This document shows positions 25,337 to 34,698 of a stretch of DNA of 41,837 nt, one piece after another (position 1 is the first letter of the stretch; the number at the start of each line of letters is the position of its first letter). The DNA is taken from positions 1 to 41,837 of the forward strand of contig CBFHIO010000005.1 in NCBI GenBank assembly GCA_965656035.1. The letters are read 5' to 3'. The position numbers and the translations under genes were made by a program. The notes beneath the pieces are model-generated. The model was given only the letters and a program-made list of their open reading frames with translations, was not told the origin of the DNA and did no database searches. Source of the stretch: SCGC-AAA076-P13 sp965656035. Its GTDB lineage: Bacteria > Pseudomonadota > Gammaproteobacteria > Magnimaribacterales > D2472.

Positions 25337-25369
25337 GGCGTCATTTTAAAGCAATTAAGAATTTAAGAT

Positions 25370-26071
25370 ATGAAATTTAAAGAATTTAGACCAGGAAAGA
25401 GAATAACTATTTTTTTTATTTTTTTTGCTACAACTTTTTTTCTTTTAGGCTTGTGGCAAGCTGAAAGGGGCCAAGATAAATCAAATATTCTTGAAGAGTT
25501 TAATAACAATATTAAAAAGAGCCCCGCACCATTTTCAGAAAAATCAATCAAATGGGACAGAGTCACAGTTGAGGGCTATTGGAGCAGTTCAAAGCAAATA
25601 TTAATCGACAACGTCATTAATTCGGGTATTGCTGGATATAAAGTTTTAACACCTCTTCAAATTAAAGATACAGAAACTCATATATTGGTTGATAGAGGAT
25701 GGGTTCCTCAAGGCAACTCAAGGGATATTCTGCCTGATATTGATATTAACAAAGAGTATGTAAAAGTTAATGGAATTCTTGAAGATCCAGAGCTTGGTTT
25801 TGTTTTGTCTAAAGATTTAGTAACTGAAAAATGGCCGAAAGTTTCTCAGACTAAAAACCTAAAGGTTTTGAAAAAAGCGTTCGATGAAGAGTTGGCTTCA
25901 TATATTATTGTTGCCGATCCCACGCTTACAAGCAGCCTTGCATATATGAAAATTATCCCAACTAATATGACGCCTGAAAAACACTTTGGGTATGCCATTC
26001 AATGGTTCACAATGTTTGCTGCTTTATGTTTAATGTATTTTTGGTTAGGATTTAAAAAAAATGAAGAATAA
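25370..26071 (+). CDS. SURF1-family cytochrome oxidase assembly protein
   Basis: Helps insert haem a into subunit I. The 233 residues show the family layout: an N-terminal helix followed by FLLGLWQAERGQDK, a periplasmic domain with VTVEGYW and HILVDRGWVPQG, and a C-terminal helix preceded by HFGYAIQWFTMFAALC (YAxQW motif). Its end overlaps the next gene by 11 nt. It begins a second plus-strand sub-operon after the reversed DUF2909 gene; the 33-nt spacer at 25337-25369 must hold at least one promoter or be read through. Confidence 0.93.
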   Translation: MKFKEFRPGKRITIFFIFFATTFFLLGLWQAERGQDKSNILEEFNNNIKKSPAPFSEKSIKWDRVTVEGYWSSSKQILIDNVINSGIAGYKVLTPLQIKDTETHILVDRGWVPQGNSRDILPDIDINKEYVKVNGILEDPELGFVLSKDLVTEKWPKVSQTKNLKVLKKAFDEELASYIIVADPTLTSSLAYMKIIPTNMTPEKHFGYAIQWFTMFAALCLMYFWLGFKKNEE

Positions 26072-26609
26072 AATATTTTTGGCAATTCTATTGTTAACAC
26101 CAATATTGGTGGTTACTTTCTCATCTCTTTATTTTGCCTTGGGGTATTCTCCTGAGGGAACAAAAAATAATGGAGTCTTTTTTAAAAGCTATTTTAATTT
26201 CGATCAGTTTAACAATGTAAAAGATGAAAAGCTTATTGAGTTTGAAGATGGCAAGTGGGTCATGGGCGTATATATAACCGACATATCAAAGTCAAAAGAG
26301 TCAATCTACTTAATGAGGCAGTTAAATGTTGCTCTCAACAGAGATATTTATAGAGTAAAACGAGTTGCCTTTTTTTCAAACTTAAAACTCAAAAATGAAA
26401 TCGATAGCCTAATCCAAGAGTATCCAAGAACCGAATTAGTTAATGATAGAAACGGTGTATTAATTAATGTGCTTCAAAAAAACTCGACATTAGATATGTT
26501 TCAAGAAAATCCTATTTTTATAATCGATCCATACGGAAGGGCAGTAATGTATTTTAAACCCGGAACGGACCCTAAAAAAATTCTTAAAGACTTAAAGGTA
26601 CTAATCTAA
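26061..26609 (+). CDS. Cytochrome oxidase-locus membrane protein of unknown function
   Basis: A 182-residue protein with one N-terminal membrane helix (about 4-27) and a soluble domain. The C-terminal part (PIFIIDPYGRAVMYFKPG, then a helix) resembles the end of thioredoxin-like or SCO-type folds, but I see no Cys pair. A gene of similar size and place sits between SURF1 and COX15 in Pseudomonas. Overlaps SURF1 by 11 nt and COX15 by 1 nt, so it is co-translated with the assembly factors. A role in oxidase assembly is inference. Confidence 0.75.
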   Translation: MKNKIFLAILLLTPILVVTFSSLYFALGYSPEGTKNNGVFFKSYFNFDQFNNVKDEKLIEFEDGKWVMGVYITDISKSKESIYLMRQLNVALNRDIYRVKRVAFFSNLKLKNEIDSLIQEYPRTELVNDRNGVLINVLQKNSTLDMFQENPIFIIDPYGRAVMYFKPGTDPKKILKDLKVLI

Positions 26610-27583
26610 TGAATAATATTAAAAATTTATCACTTTTTGGAATATGTTTAGCTTTTGTAGTTATTGCTTTAGGAGCTTGGACAAGGCTTGTAGACGCTGG
26701 TCTTGGTTGTCCCGACTGGCCCGGATGTTATGGCTTTGTTGTTTTTCCAACAAATGAGGCAGAGATAGCCTTAGCTGAGGCAAGATACCCAACGTTCCCA
26801 TATGACATAAATAAAGCAATTCCGGAAGTGGTGCACAGGTATTTTGCAGCTGCCCTAGGCTTTTTAGCAATAATCATGGTTTATTATTCTTTTAGGCAAA
26901 ATGAGAATAAAAACATTAGACGCTGGACAATTGGCTTATTAATTTTTATTTGTTGTCAGGGTCTTTTTGGATACTTAACAGTAAGCTTATTACTGTTACC
27001 CATAATAGTAACTGCACATCTTTTTGGTGGCTTTACCACTCTAACTTTATTTTATCTTATTTTTTTAATGTCAGGTAAGTTTGATATTCTCAAAAAGATG
27101 GCAATACCAAAGTTAAAGACTGTTGCAGGAATCGCGCTCGCAGTTTTAATTTTCCAGATTTTTTTAGGAGTTTGGACAAGTACAAATTATGCCTCGTTGG
27201 CTTGTGCAGACTTTCCAACATGTCAAGGAAGCTATGTTCCAGAAATGGACTTTAAAAATGGATTCAATCTTAATCAAGAAGTTGGCCCAAATTATTTATA
27301 CGGACTATTAGACAATCCATCTAGAGTGGCGATTCATTATTCACACAGAGTTTCTGCTATTTTAGTTACCGTGGTTTTTTTAATTCTTATTTCAAAACTT
27401 TGGTTTTCTAATGCAGCTCCTCTTGCATCAACAATTGGAATCCTTTTACTAACTCAAATTAGCTTGGGTATTATCAATGTTGTATATGTGCTGCCGCTGT
27501 ATGTAGCAATAGCTCACAATCTTGTTGCCGCTTTATTGTTATTAGCCATTTTTACAGTTAATTATTTAGCTTGGAAAAAATGA
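26609..27583 (+). CDS. ctaA: Haem A synthase COX15/CtaA
   Basis: Oxidises the C8 methyl of haem O to make haem A. The 324-residue protein has about eight helices in two pseudo-repeats. Visible motifs are ALGAWTRLVDAGLGCPDWPGC, VVHRYFAAALGFL (haem His), VTAHLFGG, a second GVWTSTNYASLACADFPTCQG and IHYSHRVSAI, IAHNLVAALLL. The conserved Cys pair in each extracellular loop is present. Overlaps cyoE by ATGA, consistent with sequential haem B to O to A conversion. Confidence 0.95.
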   Translation: MNNIKNLSLFGICLAFVVIALGAWTRLVDAGLGCPDWPGCYGFVVFPTNEAEIALAEARYPTFPYDINKAIPEVVHRYFAAALGFLAIIMVYYSFRQNENKNIRRWTIGLLIFICCQGLFGYLTVSLLLLPIIVTAHLFGGFTTLTLFYLIFLMSGKFDILKKMAIPKLKTVAGIALAVLIFQIFLGVWTSTNYASLACADFPTCQGSYVPEMDFKNGFNLNQEVGPNYLYGLLDNPSRVAIHYSHRVSAILVTVVFLILISKLWFSNAAPLASTIGILLLTQISLGIINVVYVLPLYVAIAHNLVAALLLLAIFTVNYLAWKK

Positions 27584-28443
27584 AACTCTTAAGAAGCTAC
27601 TACTTATTATGCAAGCCAAACGTAGTTTACATGATGCTTATTTGCGCCTTAGTAGGAATGCTATTAGCTGAAGAGACAATTAGCTCAGTTTCAACAATTA
27701 TAGTCGCATTAATTGGAATTGCTTTGTGCTCAGGATCGGCTGCTGCGATAAACCAAGTAATTGATAGAAAAGTAGACGCAGCTATGACTCGAACCGATCA
27801 AAGACCCCTTCCTCAAGGAGACCTTAGCGTACTTCACGCCTCATGTTTCGCTTCAGTAATTGGAGCCTTGGGGGCTTTAATTTTATTCCTATACATTAAT
27901 ACACTAACAATGATTCTAACCCTTGTTTCATTAGTTGGTTATGCATTTGTTTACACTGTGTATTTAAAAAGAGCAACACCGCAAAATATTGTTATTGGTG
28001 GTTTGGCAGGGGCAGCACCTCCTCTGTTAGGCTGGGCTGCAATATCCAACACGATTGATCCTTACGCGCTTTTATTGGTCTTAATAATTTTCGTTTGGAC
28101 TCCGCCACATTTTTGGGCATTGGCAATTTATCGAAAAGAAGAGTACGCAAAAGAATCAATCCCAATGCTTCCAGTTACTCACGGGGTTGCATTTACCAAG
28201 CTCCAAATTGTTTTGTATACAATTATTTTATTTATCGTAAGCGTTCTCCCATACATTGTATTAATGTCTGGTTATGTATATTTACTCTCTGCAATAATAC
28301 TTAGCTCGATTTTCATGTACTATTCAGTCAAGCTATACTTCAGTGATGATGACGCTATTGCAATGAAGACATTTAATTTTTCAATTTATTATATTTTTTT
28401 AATATTTCTAGCATTGTTATTAGACCATTACTTAATTAAATGA
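27580..28443 (+). CDS. cyoE: Haem O synthase (protohaem IX farnesyltransferase)
   Basis: UbiA-family enzyme that farnesylates haem B to haem O. About 287 residues, with several hydrophobic helices and the prenyltransferase signatures NQVIDRKVDAAMTRTDQRPLP (first Asp-rich motif, N-x3-D) and YTVYLKRATPQNIVIGGLAGAAPP; WTPPHFWALAIYRKEEY is also family-specific. ATG at 27580 overlapping the ctaA stop (ATGA) is preferred to TTG at 27571. It in turn overlaps the SCO gene by ATGA. Confidence 0.96.
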   Translation: MKLLRSYYLLCKPNVVYMMLICALVGMLLAEETISSVSTIIVALIGIALCSGSAAAINQVIDRKVDAAMTRTDQRPLPQGDLSVLHASCFASVIGALGALILFLYINTLTMILTLVSLVGYAFVYTVYLKRATPQNIVIGGLAGAAPPLLGWAAISNTIDPYALLLVLIIFVWTPPHFWALAIYRKEEYAKESIPMLPVTHGVAFTKLQIVLYTIILFIVSVLPYIVLMSGYVYLLSAIILSSIFMYYSVKLYFSDDDAIAMKTFNFSIYYIFLIFLALLLDHYLIK

Positions 28444-29078
28444 AATCAGTAAATAAAAACTTGTTAGTAATAGCTATCTTTATAGCAACAGTTTTGGGCC
28501 TGTTTATTAATAAACTAACAACGCCACGAACACTTTCAGATGATGAGTTGCTTGTAAACGGTCTTTTCTTGTTTGAAGAGCCAAAGCAGATTTCAGATTT
28601 TGAGTTCTTCTCCTCAAACCAAAAAGTATTTACCAAATCTGATCTTATGGGCAAATGGACTTTAATGTATTTTGGTTTTACAAAATGTCCTGATGAGTGC
28701 CCAACAACTATGTATCAGTTATCTAAACTTATAAAAGTGCTTAGGGATAAAGATTATAAGTTAGATGATAAACAATGGGTTTTAGTATCCATTGATCCAG
28801 AAAGAGACACGCCAGAAATGATAGATAATTATGCAAAAGGCTTCGATAAAGATTTTATAGGAGTAAGCAATAGCAGGCCTATGCTTTTAAATCTTGCAAC
28901 CCAGCTATCAGTTAATAATGTTATGCCAAGTTCTTCTAATCATATGGACCATTCACACTTAGATAATCATGTGAATAACATTATTTTGCTTGACCCAAAT
29001 GGAGATTTTGCAGGTATTTTCAGGCCACCTTTTGATATATCAAGGCTTTCTTTAACTTATCAATCTGTTACAAATTAA
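28440..29078 (+). CDS. SCO1/SenC-family copper chaperone
   Basis: Thioredoxin-fold protein that delivers copper to CuA or maintains its thiols. The 212 residues include an N-terminal membrane helix (about 6-24), the copper motif FGFTKCPDECP (CxxxC, about 81-85), VSIDPERDTPEM and a His-rich loop NHMDHSHLDNH ahead of NIILLDPNG that supplies the third ligand. Last of the oxidase assembly run; a hairpin overlapping its stop may end the transcript. Confidence 0.94.
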   Translation: MKSVNKNLLVIAIFIATVLGLFINKLTTPRTLSDDELLVNGLFLFEEPKQISDFEFFSSNQKVFTKSDLMGKWTLMYFGFTKCPDECPTTMYQLSKLIKVLRDKDYKLDDKQWVLVSIDPERDTPEMIDNYAKGFDKDFIGVSNSRPMLLNLATQLSVNNVMPSSSNHMDHSHLDNHVNNIILLDPNGDFAGIFRPPFDISRLSLTYQSVTN

Positions 29079-29100
29079 ATCATGGTTGTAACAAATTTTT
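29066..29100 (+). terminator. Possible terminator after the SCO gene
   Basis: TGTTACAA (29066-29073) pairs with TTGTAACA (29086-29093) across a 12-nt loop and is followed by AATTTTT. The stem overlaps the SCO stop codon. It is AT-rich, so moderate strength at best, but the next gene has its own AGGA site. Confidence 0.45.
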
Positions 29101-29125
29101 AACTTTATTAGGATATTTTTAAATT

Positions 29126-30481
29126 ATGGATAAATCTAAAAGACAGTTTATAAAAAAAGCTGGGCAATCGTCTGCAATGTTAATCTTGTTTGCTTACGGC
29201 GGAGGAAGATTGCTAGCTTCAGACAAATCAGTCGAAAACCTTGAACAAAAATGGGACGGTATGCTTGCCAAAGATCCAAGAGAGCTATTTGATCTTCCCA
29301 ATGGGTTTTCTTATAAAGTGATTATTTCATCTGAAGACATAATGACCGATGGTCTTAATTTCGGAAAGAGACCGGATGGCATGGCAGCATTTGAATTAAG
29401 TGATGGCTCGGTTGCTTTGGTGGTAAATCATGAAACAAAAACTAAAGATAAAAACCTAAACATTAAAACAGCTTATGATGCTGCCAATGGAAGAGCTTAT
29501 TCTGGAGGGACGAGCACTCTTGTTCTTGATTCAGATGGTACAACCCTAAAACGCTCTCACAGAAGTCTCTCAGGAACAATCGATAATTGTGCTGGGGGTG
29601 CTACTCCATGGAATACATGGATATCTTGCGAAGAAACATATAAAGAGAACCATGGTTATGCATTTGAAGTTGATCCTGAGTCAAAGTCTTTAGATGGATA
29701 TAAGAGGTTAACTCATATGGGCAGATTCCAAAGAGAAGCAATTGCTGTGGACTTAAATGATCCAGCAGGATGTGTTTACCAAACAGAAGATGATTACAGC
29801 GGATTATTTTATAAATTTATTCCAACAACTAAAGGCCAATTAAGTGGAACAGGTAAACTTTTTGCACTAAAGATACCTGGAATAAAAAATACATCAAACA
29901 AAAATGGTTCTATTTCAGTGGGCGACTCTTTTCCTGTGGAGTGGGTTCGCATTCAAGATCCCTTAGCCAAATCTATTAAAACTAAAACACAGGGACAAAA
30001 TGAAGGTGCTTCAATTTTTAATGGTGGTGAAGGTATTATTTTTACAAACGATAAAGATTCAACATCAAATATATTCTTTACTTGTAAAAAAGGCGGTCAA
30101 GCCGGTCTTGGCCAAATTTGGAAATATTCTCCATCAAAATCAAAAATTTCACTTTTTTATGAATCAGATAATACTAATAATCTTTGGGAGGGAGATAACA
30201 TAAACATCTCTCCATGGGGTGACCTCATAATTTGTGAGGACAATAACAGTTACGCATGCAAACTTATTGGTTGTACTCCCAACGGTACCCTGTATCCTCT
30301 AGGCAGAGTTGCAGGTAATAGAAGCTCTGAAATTGCTGGAATATGTTTTTCTCCTGACGGCAAAAATATGTACCTAAACATTCAAGACGAAGGTAAGACA
30401 ATAGCGATATCAGGTGACTGGAATAAGATAAGAGAATATAGAGACAAGCTGGACTCAGGCTTAATTCACTATAAAACTTAA
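29126..30481 (+). CDS. PhoX-like DUF839 protein (putative secreted phosphatase)
   Basis: COG3211-type protein of 451 residues. The N-terminus has a Tat-like signal (SKRQFIKKAG followed by a hydrophobic stretch) with Lys-Arg in place of the twin arginine. The family core shows TPWNTWISCEE (with the Cys that binds iron in PhoX), GRFQREAIAVD, YQTEDDYSGLFYKFIP, EGASIFNGGEG and ISPWGDLIICEDN. It is shorter than the classical PhoX alkaline phosphatases. Phosphate scavenging is plausible for an oligotroph, but the substrate is not shown by sequence. Convergent with the next gene across a 1-nt gap. Confidence 0.82.
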   Translation: MDKSKRQFIKKAGQSSAMLILFAYGGGRLLASDKSVENLEQKWDGMLAKDPRELFDLPNGFSYKVIISSEDIMTDGLNFGKRPDGMAAFELSDGSVALVVNHETKTKDKNLNIKTAYDAANGRAYSGGTSTLVLDSDGTTLKRSHRSLSGTIDNCAGGATPWNTWISCEETYKENHGYAFEVDPESKSLDGYKRLTHMGRFQREAIAVDLNDPAGCVYQTEDDYSGLFYKFIPTTKGQLSGTGKLFALKIPGIKNTSNKNGSISVGDSFPVEWVRIQDPLAKSIKTKTQGQNEGASIFNGGEGIIFTNDKDSTSNIFFTCKKGGQAGLGQIWKYSPSKSKISLFYESDNTNNLWEGDNINISPWGDLIICEDNNSYACKLIGCTPNGTLYPLGRVAGNRSSEIAGICFSPDGKNMYLNIQDEGKTIAISGDWNKIREYRDKLDSGLIHYKT

Positions 30482-30482
30482 T

Positions 30483-31487
30483 TTATAGGTTTATTACCAC
30501 CTTACCTTTTGCTTTTCTATTTTTAAGATGGGCAATGGCATCAGCAGAAGTATCTAGAGTAAATTTGTCTGAAGGTGATGGATCAATCTTTCCATTTTTA
30601 TACATTTCAAAGAGCTCTTCAAAGTTTTTTTGATTTTCTTCAGGAAACATTCCAGTCCATGCTCCCCAAAAAACTCCGATAATTTGACAACCTTTTAGCA
30701 AAGTTAAATTTAAAGGCATCTTAGGTATTTGATCTGCGCCAGCTGCAAATCCAATTACAAGATATCTTCCATCCCAAGCAATAGATCTCAGACATGGCTC
30801 TGCGTAGGTACCACCCACAGGATCATAAATAACATTTGGCCCAATGCCCCCAGTTAATTCTTTTATTTTGTTCGAAAGCTCTTTTTGTTGATCTCTGTCA
30901 AGATTGCCAGAGGGATAAATAAATCCTTCGTCAGCGCCATTTTTTATGCAAATATCAACCTTCTCTTGTGATGAGGCAGCAGCTATAACCTTAGCCCCCA
31001 TAGCTTTACCGAGTTGCACAGTTGCCAAACCCACTCCGCCTGAAGCTCCTAGAACCAATAAAGTTTCTCCAGCTTGTAAATTTGCTCTTTGCTTAAGGGC
31101 ATATATCGAAGTTCCGTATGTAACTGAAAGAGCAGCAGCTATCTCAAAATCCATATCATCTGGTATGTGTCTAACGTTATTTTTATGAGCTAGTATTTTT
31201 TCACAAATACCGCCAACACCAGTTGCGGCAAAAACTTTATCTCCAATATTGAAGCCCTCTACACCCTTGCCTAATTCTGTTATAACCCCAGCTGATTCTC
31301 CTCCAGGAATAAACGGGAGGGGTGGTTGAAATTGATACAAACCTTGTATCATTAAAACATCAGGAAAGTTTACGCTTGCAGACCTTACCTCAATAATTAC
31401 ATGATCATCAGTAATTGCTGGATCTTCAACTTCGTTAACAACTAACTTTTCTGGACCACCTAGTTCTATACATTGTAAAGCCTTCAT
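30483..31487 (-). CDS. NADPH:quinone oxidoreductase-like medium-chain dehydrogenase
   Basis: Zinc-free MDR-family protein of 334 residues. The N-terminal GroES-like domain has FIPGGESAGVITELG, and the Rossmann domain has LLVLGASGGVGLATVQLGKAMGAKVIA; zinc-ligand Cys residues are absent. Quinone or enone reduction with NADPH is the family role; substrate unknown. Last gene of a minus-strand run pckA-gshA-qor-like (12 nt after gshA). Confidence 0.85.
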   Translation of the reverse strand: MKALQCIELGGPEKLVVNEVEDPAITDDHVIIEVRSASVNFPDVLMIQGLYQFQPPLPFIPGGESAGVITELGKGVEGFNIGDKVFAATGVGGICEKILAHKNNVRHIPDDMDFEIAAALSVTYGTSIYALKQRANLQAGETLLVLGASGGVGLATVQLGKAMGAKVIAAASSQEKVDICIKNGADEGFIYPSGNLDRDQQKELSNKIKELTGGIGPNVIYDPVGGTYAEPCLRSIAWDGRYLVIGFAAGADQIPKMPLNLTLLKGCQIIGVFWGAWTGMFPEENQKNFEELFEMYKNGKIDPSPSDKFTLDTSADAIAHLKNRKAKGKVVINL

Positions 31488-31499
31488 ATTTACCCCTAT

Positions 31500-32993
31500 T
31501 TATATCTTTGAATTATATGTTTCTATAAAATCATCAAAAGATATTTCTTCTTCTTGATTTATTTTATCAAACTCTTTTAATGAGTCACTAGCTTCCTTTT
31601 CACACGACTCAAGGTCAATATTTGTAAAAGAGCTAATTAATTTGGAATTTTTTTTAGCTTTTGCAATGCCATAATCATGGAATGATATTTCATGATTAAA
31701 TTTATTTTTCTTAAAATTTCCAACATTTTTAATAGCATTTATAAAAGCTTGATCTTCGAACCTCAATGCCAGTTTTTCAAGATCTGTAATGAGCTCTTTT
31801 CTAGCGCCGCTTATAGACATTTCTTTGTTTTTAAATAAAACCTTGAGGCTAGGGTTCCTACCTGATCTAATTACATTTATATCTTGTTGTTCAATTTTTA
31901 TTTTTTCTTGATCAGTCATTTTTTGACTAGGGGTTATTAAGCAATAAATAAGCAAAAGATCTAATATTCTTATATGCTCCTTGGAAATACCCACAACTTC
32001 ATCGGGATCGAGATCAATTCCTCTAACCTCAACATACTGAATGCCTTCCTCTTTAAGGAGTTGGTAGGGTCTTCGACCATTTTTGCTTGCTCTTTTAGGC
32101 CTAATGCAATCGTAAAGCTCATTTTCAATTTGTAAAATACCACTCGATATTTGTTGAAACTCATTATGAATATCTTTTAGCCCAAGATCTTCAAAATCTG
32201 GATAAGGATTTATAATCGCACTTCTTAGTCCAGATAAAAATTCATCTAGATCATTGTATTTAAAGTTTAGATTTTTTTGAGCTTTGCTTTGATAGCCAAT
32301 ATCACTCATTCTTAACGAAGTAGCATCGGGCTTAAATAAATCTGTTTTATTGAGTATATTTAAATCGCTAGTCCTGCCAGTAACAAAAGATTTATCAACC
32401 ACTGGAGAATTGCCAAACTCAATCAACACAAACCAAAACAATCTTTTAAAATTTCTAATTAGATTTAAATAAGCTTTATTTTTTTCATTTTGTGATGAAT
32501 ACCCAAGCTGCTTTAATGACTTATCAGATAAAGAAAAATTATAGTGTATGCCAGATACGCACTGCATTGTCTTCCCATATCTTATTGCAAGACCTTTTCT
32601 ATAAATATATTTTAGTCTGCCCATATTGCTTTTCCCATATGTTGCAATATTTATACTGGACTCATCCGCTATTTTTGGGGGCATCGAGAATGACCATAAC
32701 ATTTCATCATTTTTTAAATTTTTATTAATAAAAAAATGTATTGTTTTTAGTTTTTCATAAAGCTCATCAACAGTTGTATAAGTCGGTGTTACGATTTCAA
32801 TTAACGACTCTGCAAAGTCGGTTGTTATTGATGAGTTCGTATATGAAGACCCAAGTGCTTCTGGGTGTTTTGTATTGGAAATATATCCATCTTTTGTAAC
32901 TCTCAATGACTCTTTTTCAATACCTCTTTCTATTGTCAGGCCTGAGAAAAAATATTGTTGATTAAGATTTTCTAATAGGTTGTGGAAGTCCAC
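31500..32993 (-). CDS. gshA: Glutamate-cysteine ligase
   Basis: First step of glutathione synthesis, ATP-dependent. The 497-residue protein belongs to the E. coli GshA type (518): ERGIEKESLRV, TDFAESLIEIVTP, SGIHYNFSL, SLRMSDIGYQ and YVEVRGIDLDP are all diagnostic. The start is GTG at 32993, 8 nt after the pckA stop, because no in-frame ATG lies close by upstream of the conserved region. gshB is not in the window. Confidence 0.95.
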   Translation of the reverse strand: MDFHNLLENLNQQYFFSGLTIERGIEKESLRVTKDGYISNTKHPEALGSSYTNSSITTDFAESLIEIVTPTYTTVDELYEKLKTIHFFINKNLKNDEMLWSFSMPPKIADESSINIATYGKSNMGRLKYIYRKGLAIRYGKTMQCVSGIHYNFSLSDKSLKQLGYSSQNEKNKAYLNLIRNFKRLFWFVLIEFGNSPVVDKSFVTGRTSDLNILNKTDLFKPDATSLRMSDIGYQSKAQKNLNFKYNDLDEFLSGLRSAIINPYPDFEDLGLKDIHNEFQQISSGILQIENELYDCIRPKRASKNGRRPYQLLKEEGIQYVEVRGIDLDPDEVVGISKEHIRILDLLLIYCLITPSQKMTDQEKIKIEQQDINVIRSGRNPSLKVLFKNKEMSISGARKELITDLEKLALRFEDQAFINAIKNVGNFKKNKFNHEISFHDYGIAKAKKNSKLISSFTNIDLESCEKEASDSLKEFDKINQEEEISFDDFIETYNSKI

Positions 32994-33001
32994 AGTTATC
33001 T

Positions 33002-34543
33002 CTAAAATTTTGGTCCAGCAGAGATAATATCATGTCCAACATCAAATTTTTTAAAGTTATTTTGGAATTTTTGAACTAATTGTTGCAAGTGCGTCTGATA
33101 GCTTTCTTTGTCTTTCCATGTCTCAATTGGATTTAAGAGCTTGCTTTCAACACCATCAACATTTGTTGGCACATTTAAATTAAGACCTTCAACATGTTGA
33201 GTTTTAGTATTATTAAGCTCTCCATTTTGAATGGCATTCACTATCCTTCTTGTTGTAGGTATATCAAATCTTGAACCTATACCATATGGACCCCCAGTCC
33301 ACCCGGTGTTAACAAGAAAAACTTTAGAATTATAAGTCTCAACTCTTTTCATCAATAAATCAGCGTATATACCAGCTGGTCTAGGGAAAAAGGGTGCACC
33401 AAAGCATGTTGAAAAAGTGGATTCAATAGATGAGCTTGATCCCAATTCTGTAGAGCCAACTTTTGCGGTATACCCGCTAAGAAAATGATAAGCTGCTGCT
33501 TCTTTTGAGAGAATTGAGACCGGAGGCATGAGACCTGTTAGATCACAAGTTAGAAAGATTACTGTTTCAGGTTCACCGGCTGCATTCTCTTCTACAGCAT
33601 CCTCAATATGTGATCTTGGATAACAGCACCTTCCGTTTTCAGATATAGTGGTGTTGTAATAGTCGGGCTCGTTAAACTCATTCAAGTAAACATTTTCAAT
33701 TACGCTGCCATGCTTAATAGCTTTATATATAACAGGTTCATTTTTTTCAGAGAGGTTTATTGTTTTGGCATAACACCCCCCTTCAAAATTAAACACAGAA
33801 CCTTGTCCCCAGCCGTGCTCATCATCACCAATCAAAGAACAGGCCGGATCAGCAGATAAGGTTGTTTTTCCGGTTCCAGACAATCCAAAAAACAAAGCCA
33901 CTTTTCCATCAGCATTTACATTAGCTGAGCAGTGCATGGGTAGAACATCTTTTTCAGGCAATAAAAAGTTCTGAGCAGAAAACATTGATTTTTTCAGCTC
34001 TCCCGCATATTTCATTCCTGCAAGTAACACTTTTCGTTTCTTAAAGTTGATTATTACGCATGCTTCAGAATTGGTTCCATCCTCTTCAGGATTACATTCA
34101 TAATTATAGGCGCTTAAAATTTGCCACTCTTCTTTTTTTGAGGCATTGTATTCTTTAGGAACAATAAATATTAACCTTGCAAATAAGCCGTGCCAGGCAG
34201 TCTCTGTTGTTACCTTAATTGGTAAATAATGATCTTTGTGAGAACCAACATGTAGATAAGAAGTATATCTATTTTTATTTGCAAGATAGCTCTCAACTTT
34301 ATCCCAAAGCAAATCAAATTTTTGTGAGTCAAAAGGCTTATTTATTTCACCCCAATCTATAAGATCAGAGGTGGTTGGCTCATCAACAATAAATCTATCA
34401 TTAGGGCTTCTTCCAGTTCTAGCTTCAGTAGTAGCAGAAAAAGCACCGTTACTCGCAACAACACCTTCATTGTTTTTTACAGCCTCTGCGATCAGCTCTT
34501 CATTATTAAAATAATATGCTTGTGCTGTATTTGTAGTAGTCAT
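33002..34543 (-). CDS. pckA: Phosphoenolpyruvate carboxykinase (ATP)
   Basis: Converts oxaloacetate and ATP to PEP and CO2, the entry to gluconeogenesis. The 513 residues carry TEARTGRSPNDRF, the P-loop FFGLSGTGKTTLS and LIGDDEHGWG (metal-binding Asp), EGGCYAKTINL and VNTGWTGGPYGIGSRF, all marks of the ATP-dependent bacterial form. Length is normal (E. coli 540). The leader contains strong palindromes and a tandem repeat that look like operators. First gene of pckA-gshA-qor-like. Confidence 0.97.
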   Translation of the reverse strand: MTTTNTAQAYYFNNEELIAEAVKNNEGVVASNGAFSATTEARTGRSPNDRFIVDEPTTSDLIDWGEINKPFDSQKFDLLWDKVESYLANKNRYTSYLHVGSHKDHYLPIKVTTETAWHGLFARLIFIVPKEYNASKKEEWQILSAYNYECNPEEDGTNSEACVIINFKKRKVLLAGMKYAGELKKSMFSAQNFLLPEKDVLPMHCSANVNADGKVALFFGLSGTGKTTLSADPACSLIGDDEHGWGQGSVFNFEGGCYAKTINLSEKNEPVIYKAIKHGSVIENVYLNEFNEPDYYNTTISENGRCCYPRSHIEDAVEENAAGEPETVIFLTCDLTGLMPPVSILSKEAAAYHFLSGYTAKVGSTELGSSSSIESTFSTCFGAPFFPRPAGIYADLLMKRVETYNSKVFLVNTGWTGGPYGIGSRFDIPTTRRIVNAIQNGELNNTKTQHVEGLNLNVPTNVDGVESKLLNPIETWKDKESYQTHLQQLVQKFQNNFKKFDVGHDIISAGPKF

Positions 34544-34565
34544 ATTAGCCCTTATTAAAACATAT

Positions 34566-34630
34566 ATTTGTAAAATATTTACAAATTTGTAGTGAATTAG
34601 ATCTTATGATCAAATGATAGTCAAATGATA
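34566..34630. promoter_or_regulatory. Operator-like palindromes and tandem repeat upstream of pckA
   Basis: A 21-bp inverted repeat (ATTTGTAAA-ATA-TTTACAAAT) spans 34566-34586, and an overlapping perfect palindrome ACAAATTTGT spans 34581-34590. Further upstream the 10-mer TCAAATGATA is repeated at 34610-34619 and 34621-34630 (11-bp period). All lie 23-87 nt before the pckA start, within the 155-nt dsbB-pckA spacer. Binding protein unknown. Confidence 0.55.
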
Positions 34631-34698
34631 TAAAAAAGCTAAATTTAAAAGCATTTATAGATTATTTAACGTGTAGTTTTATTACAAATTTTGAGAAT

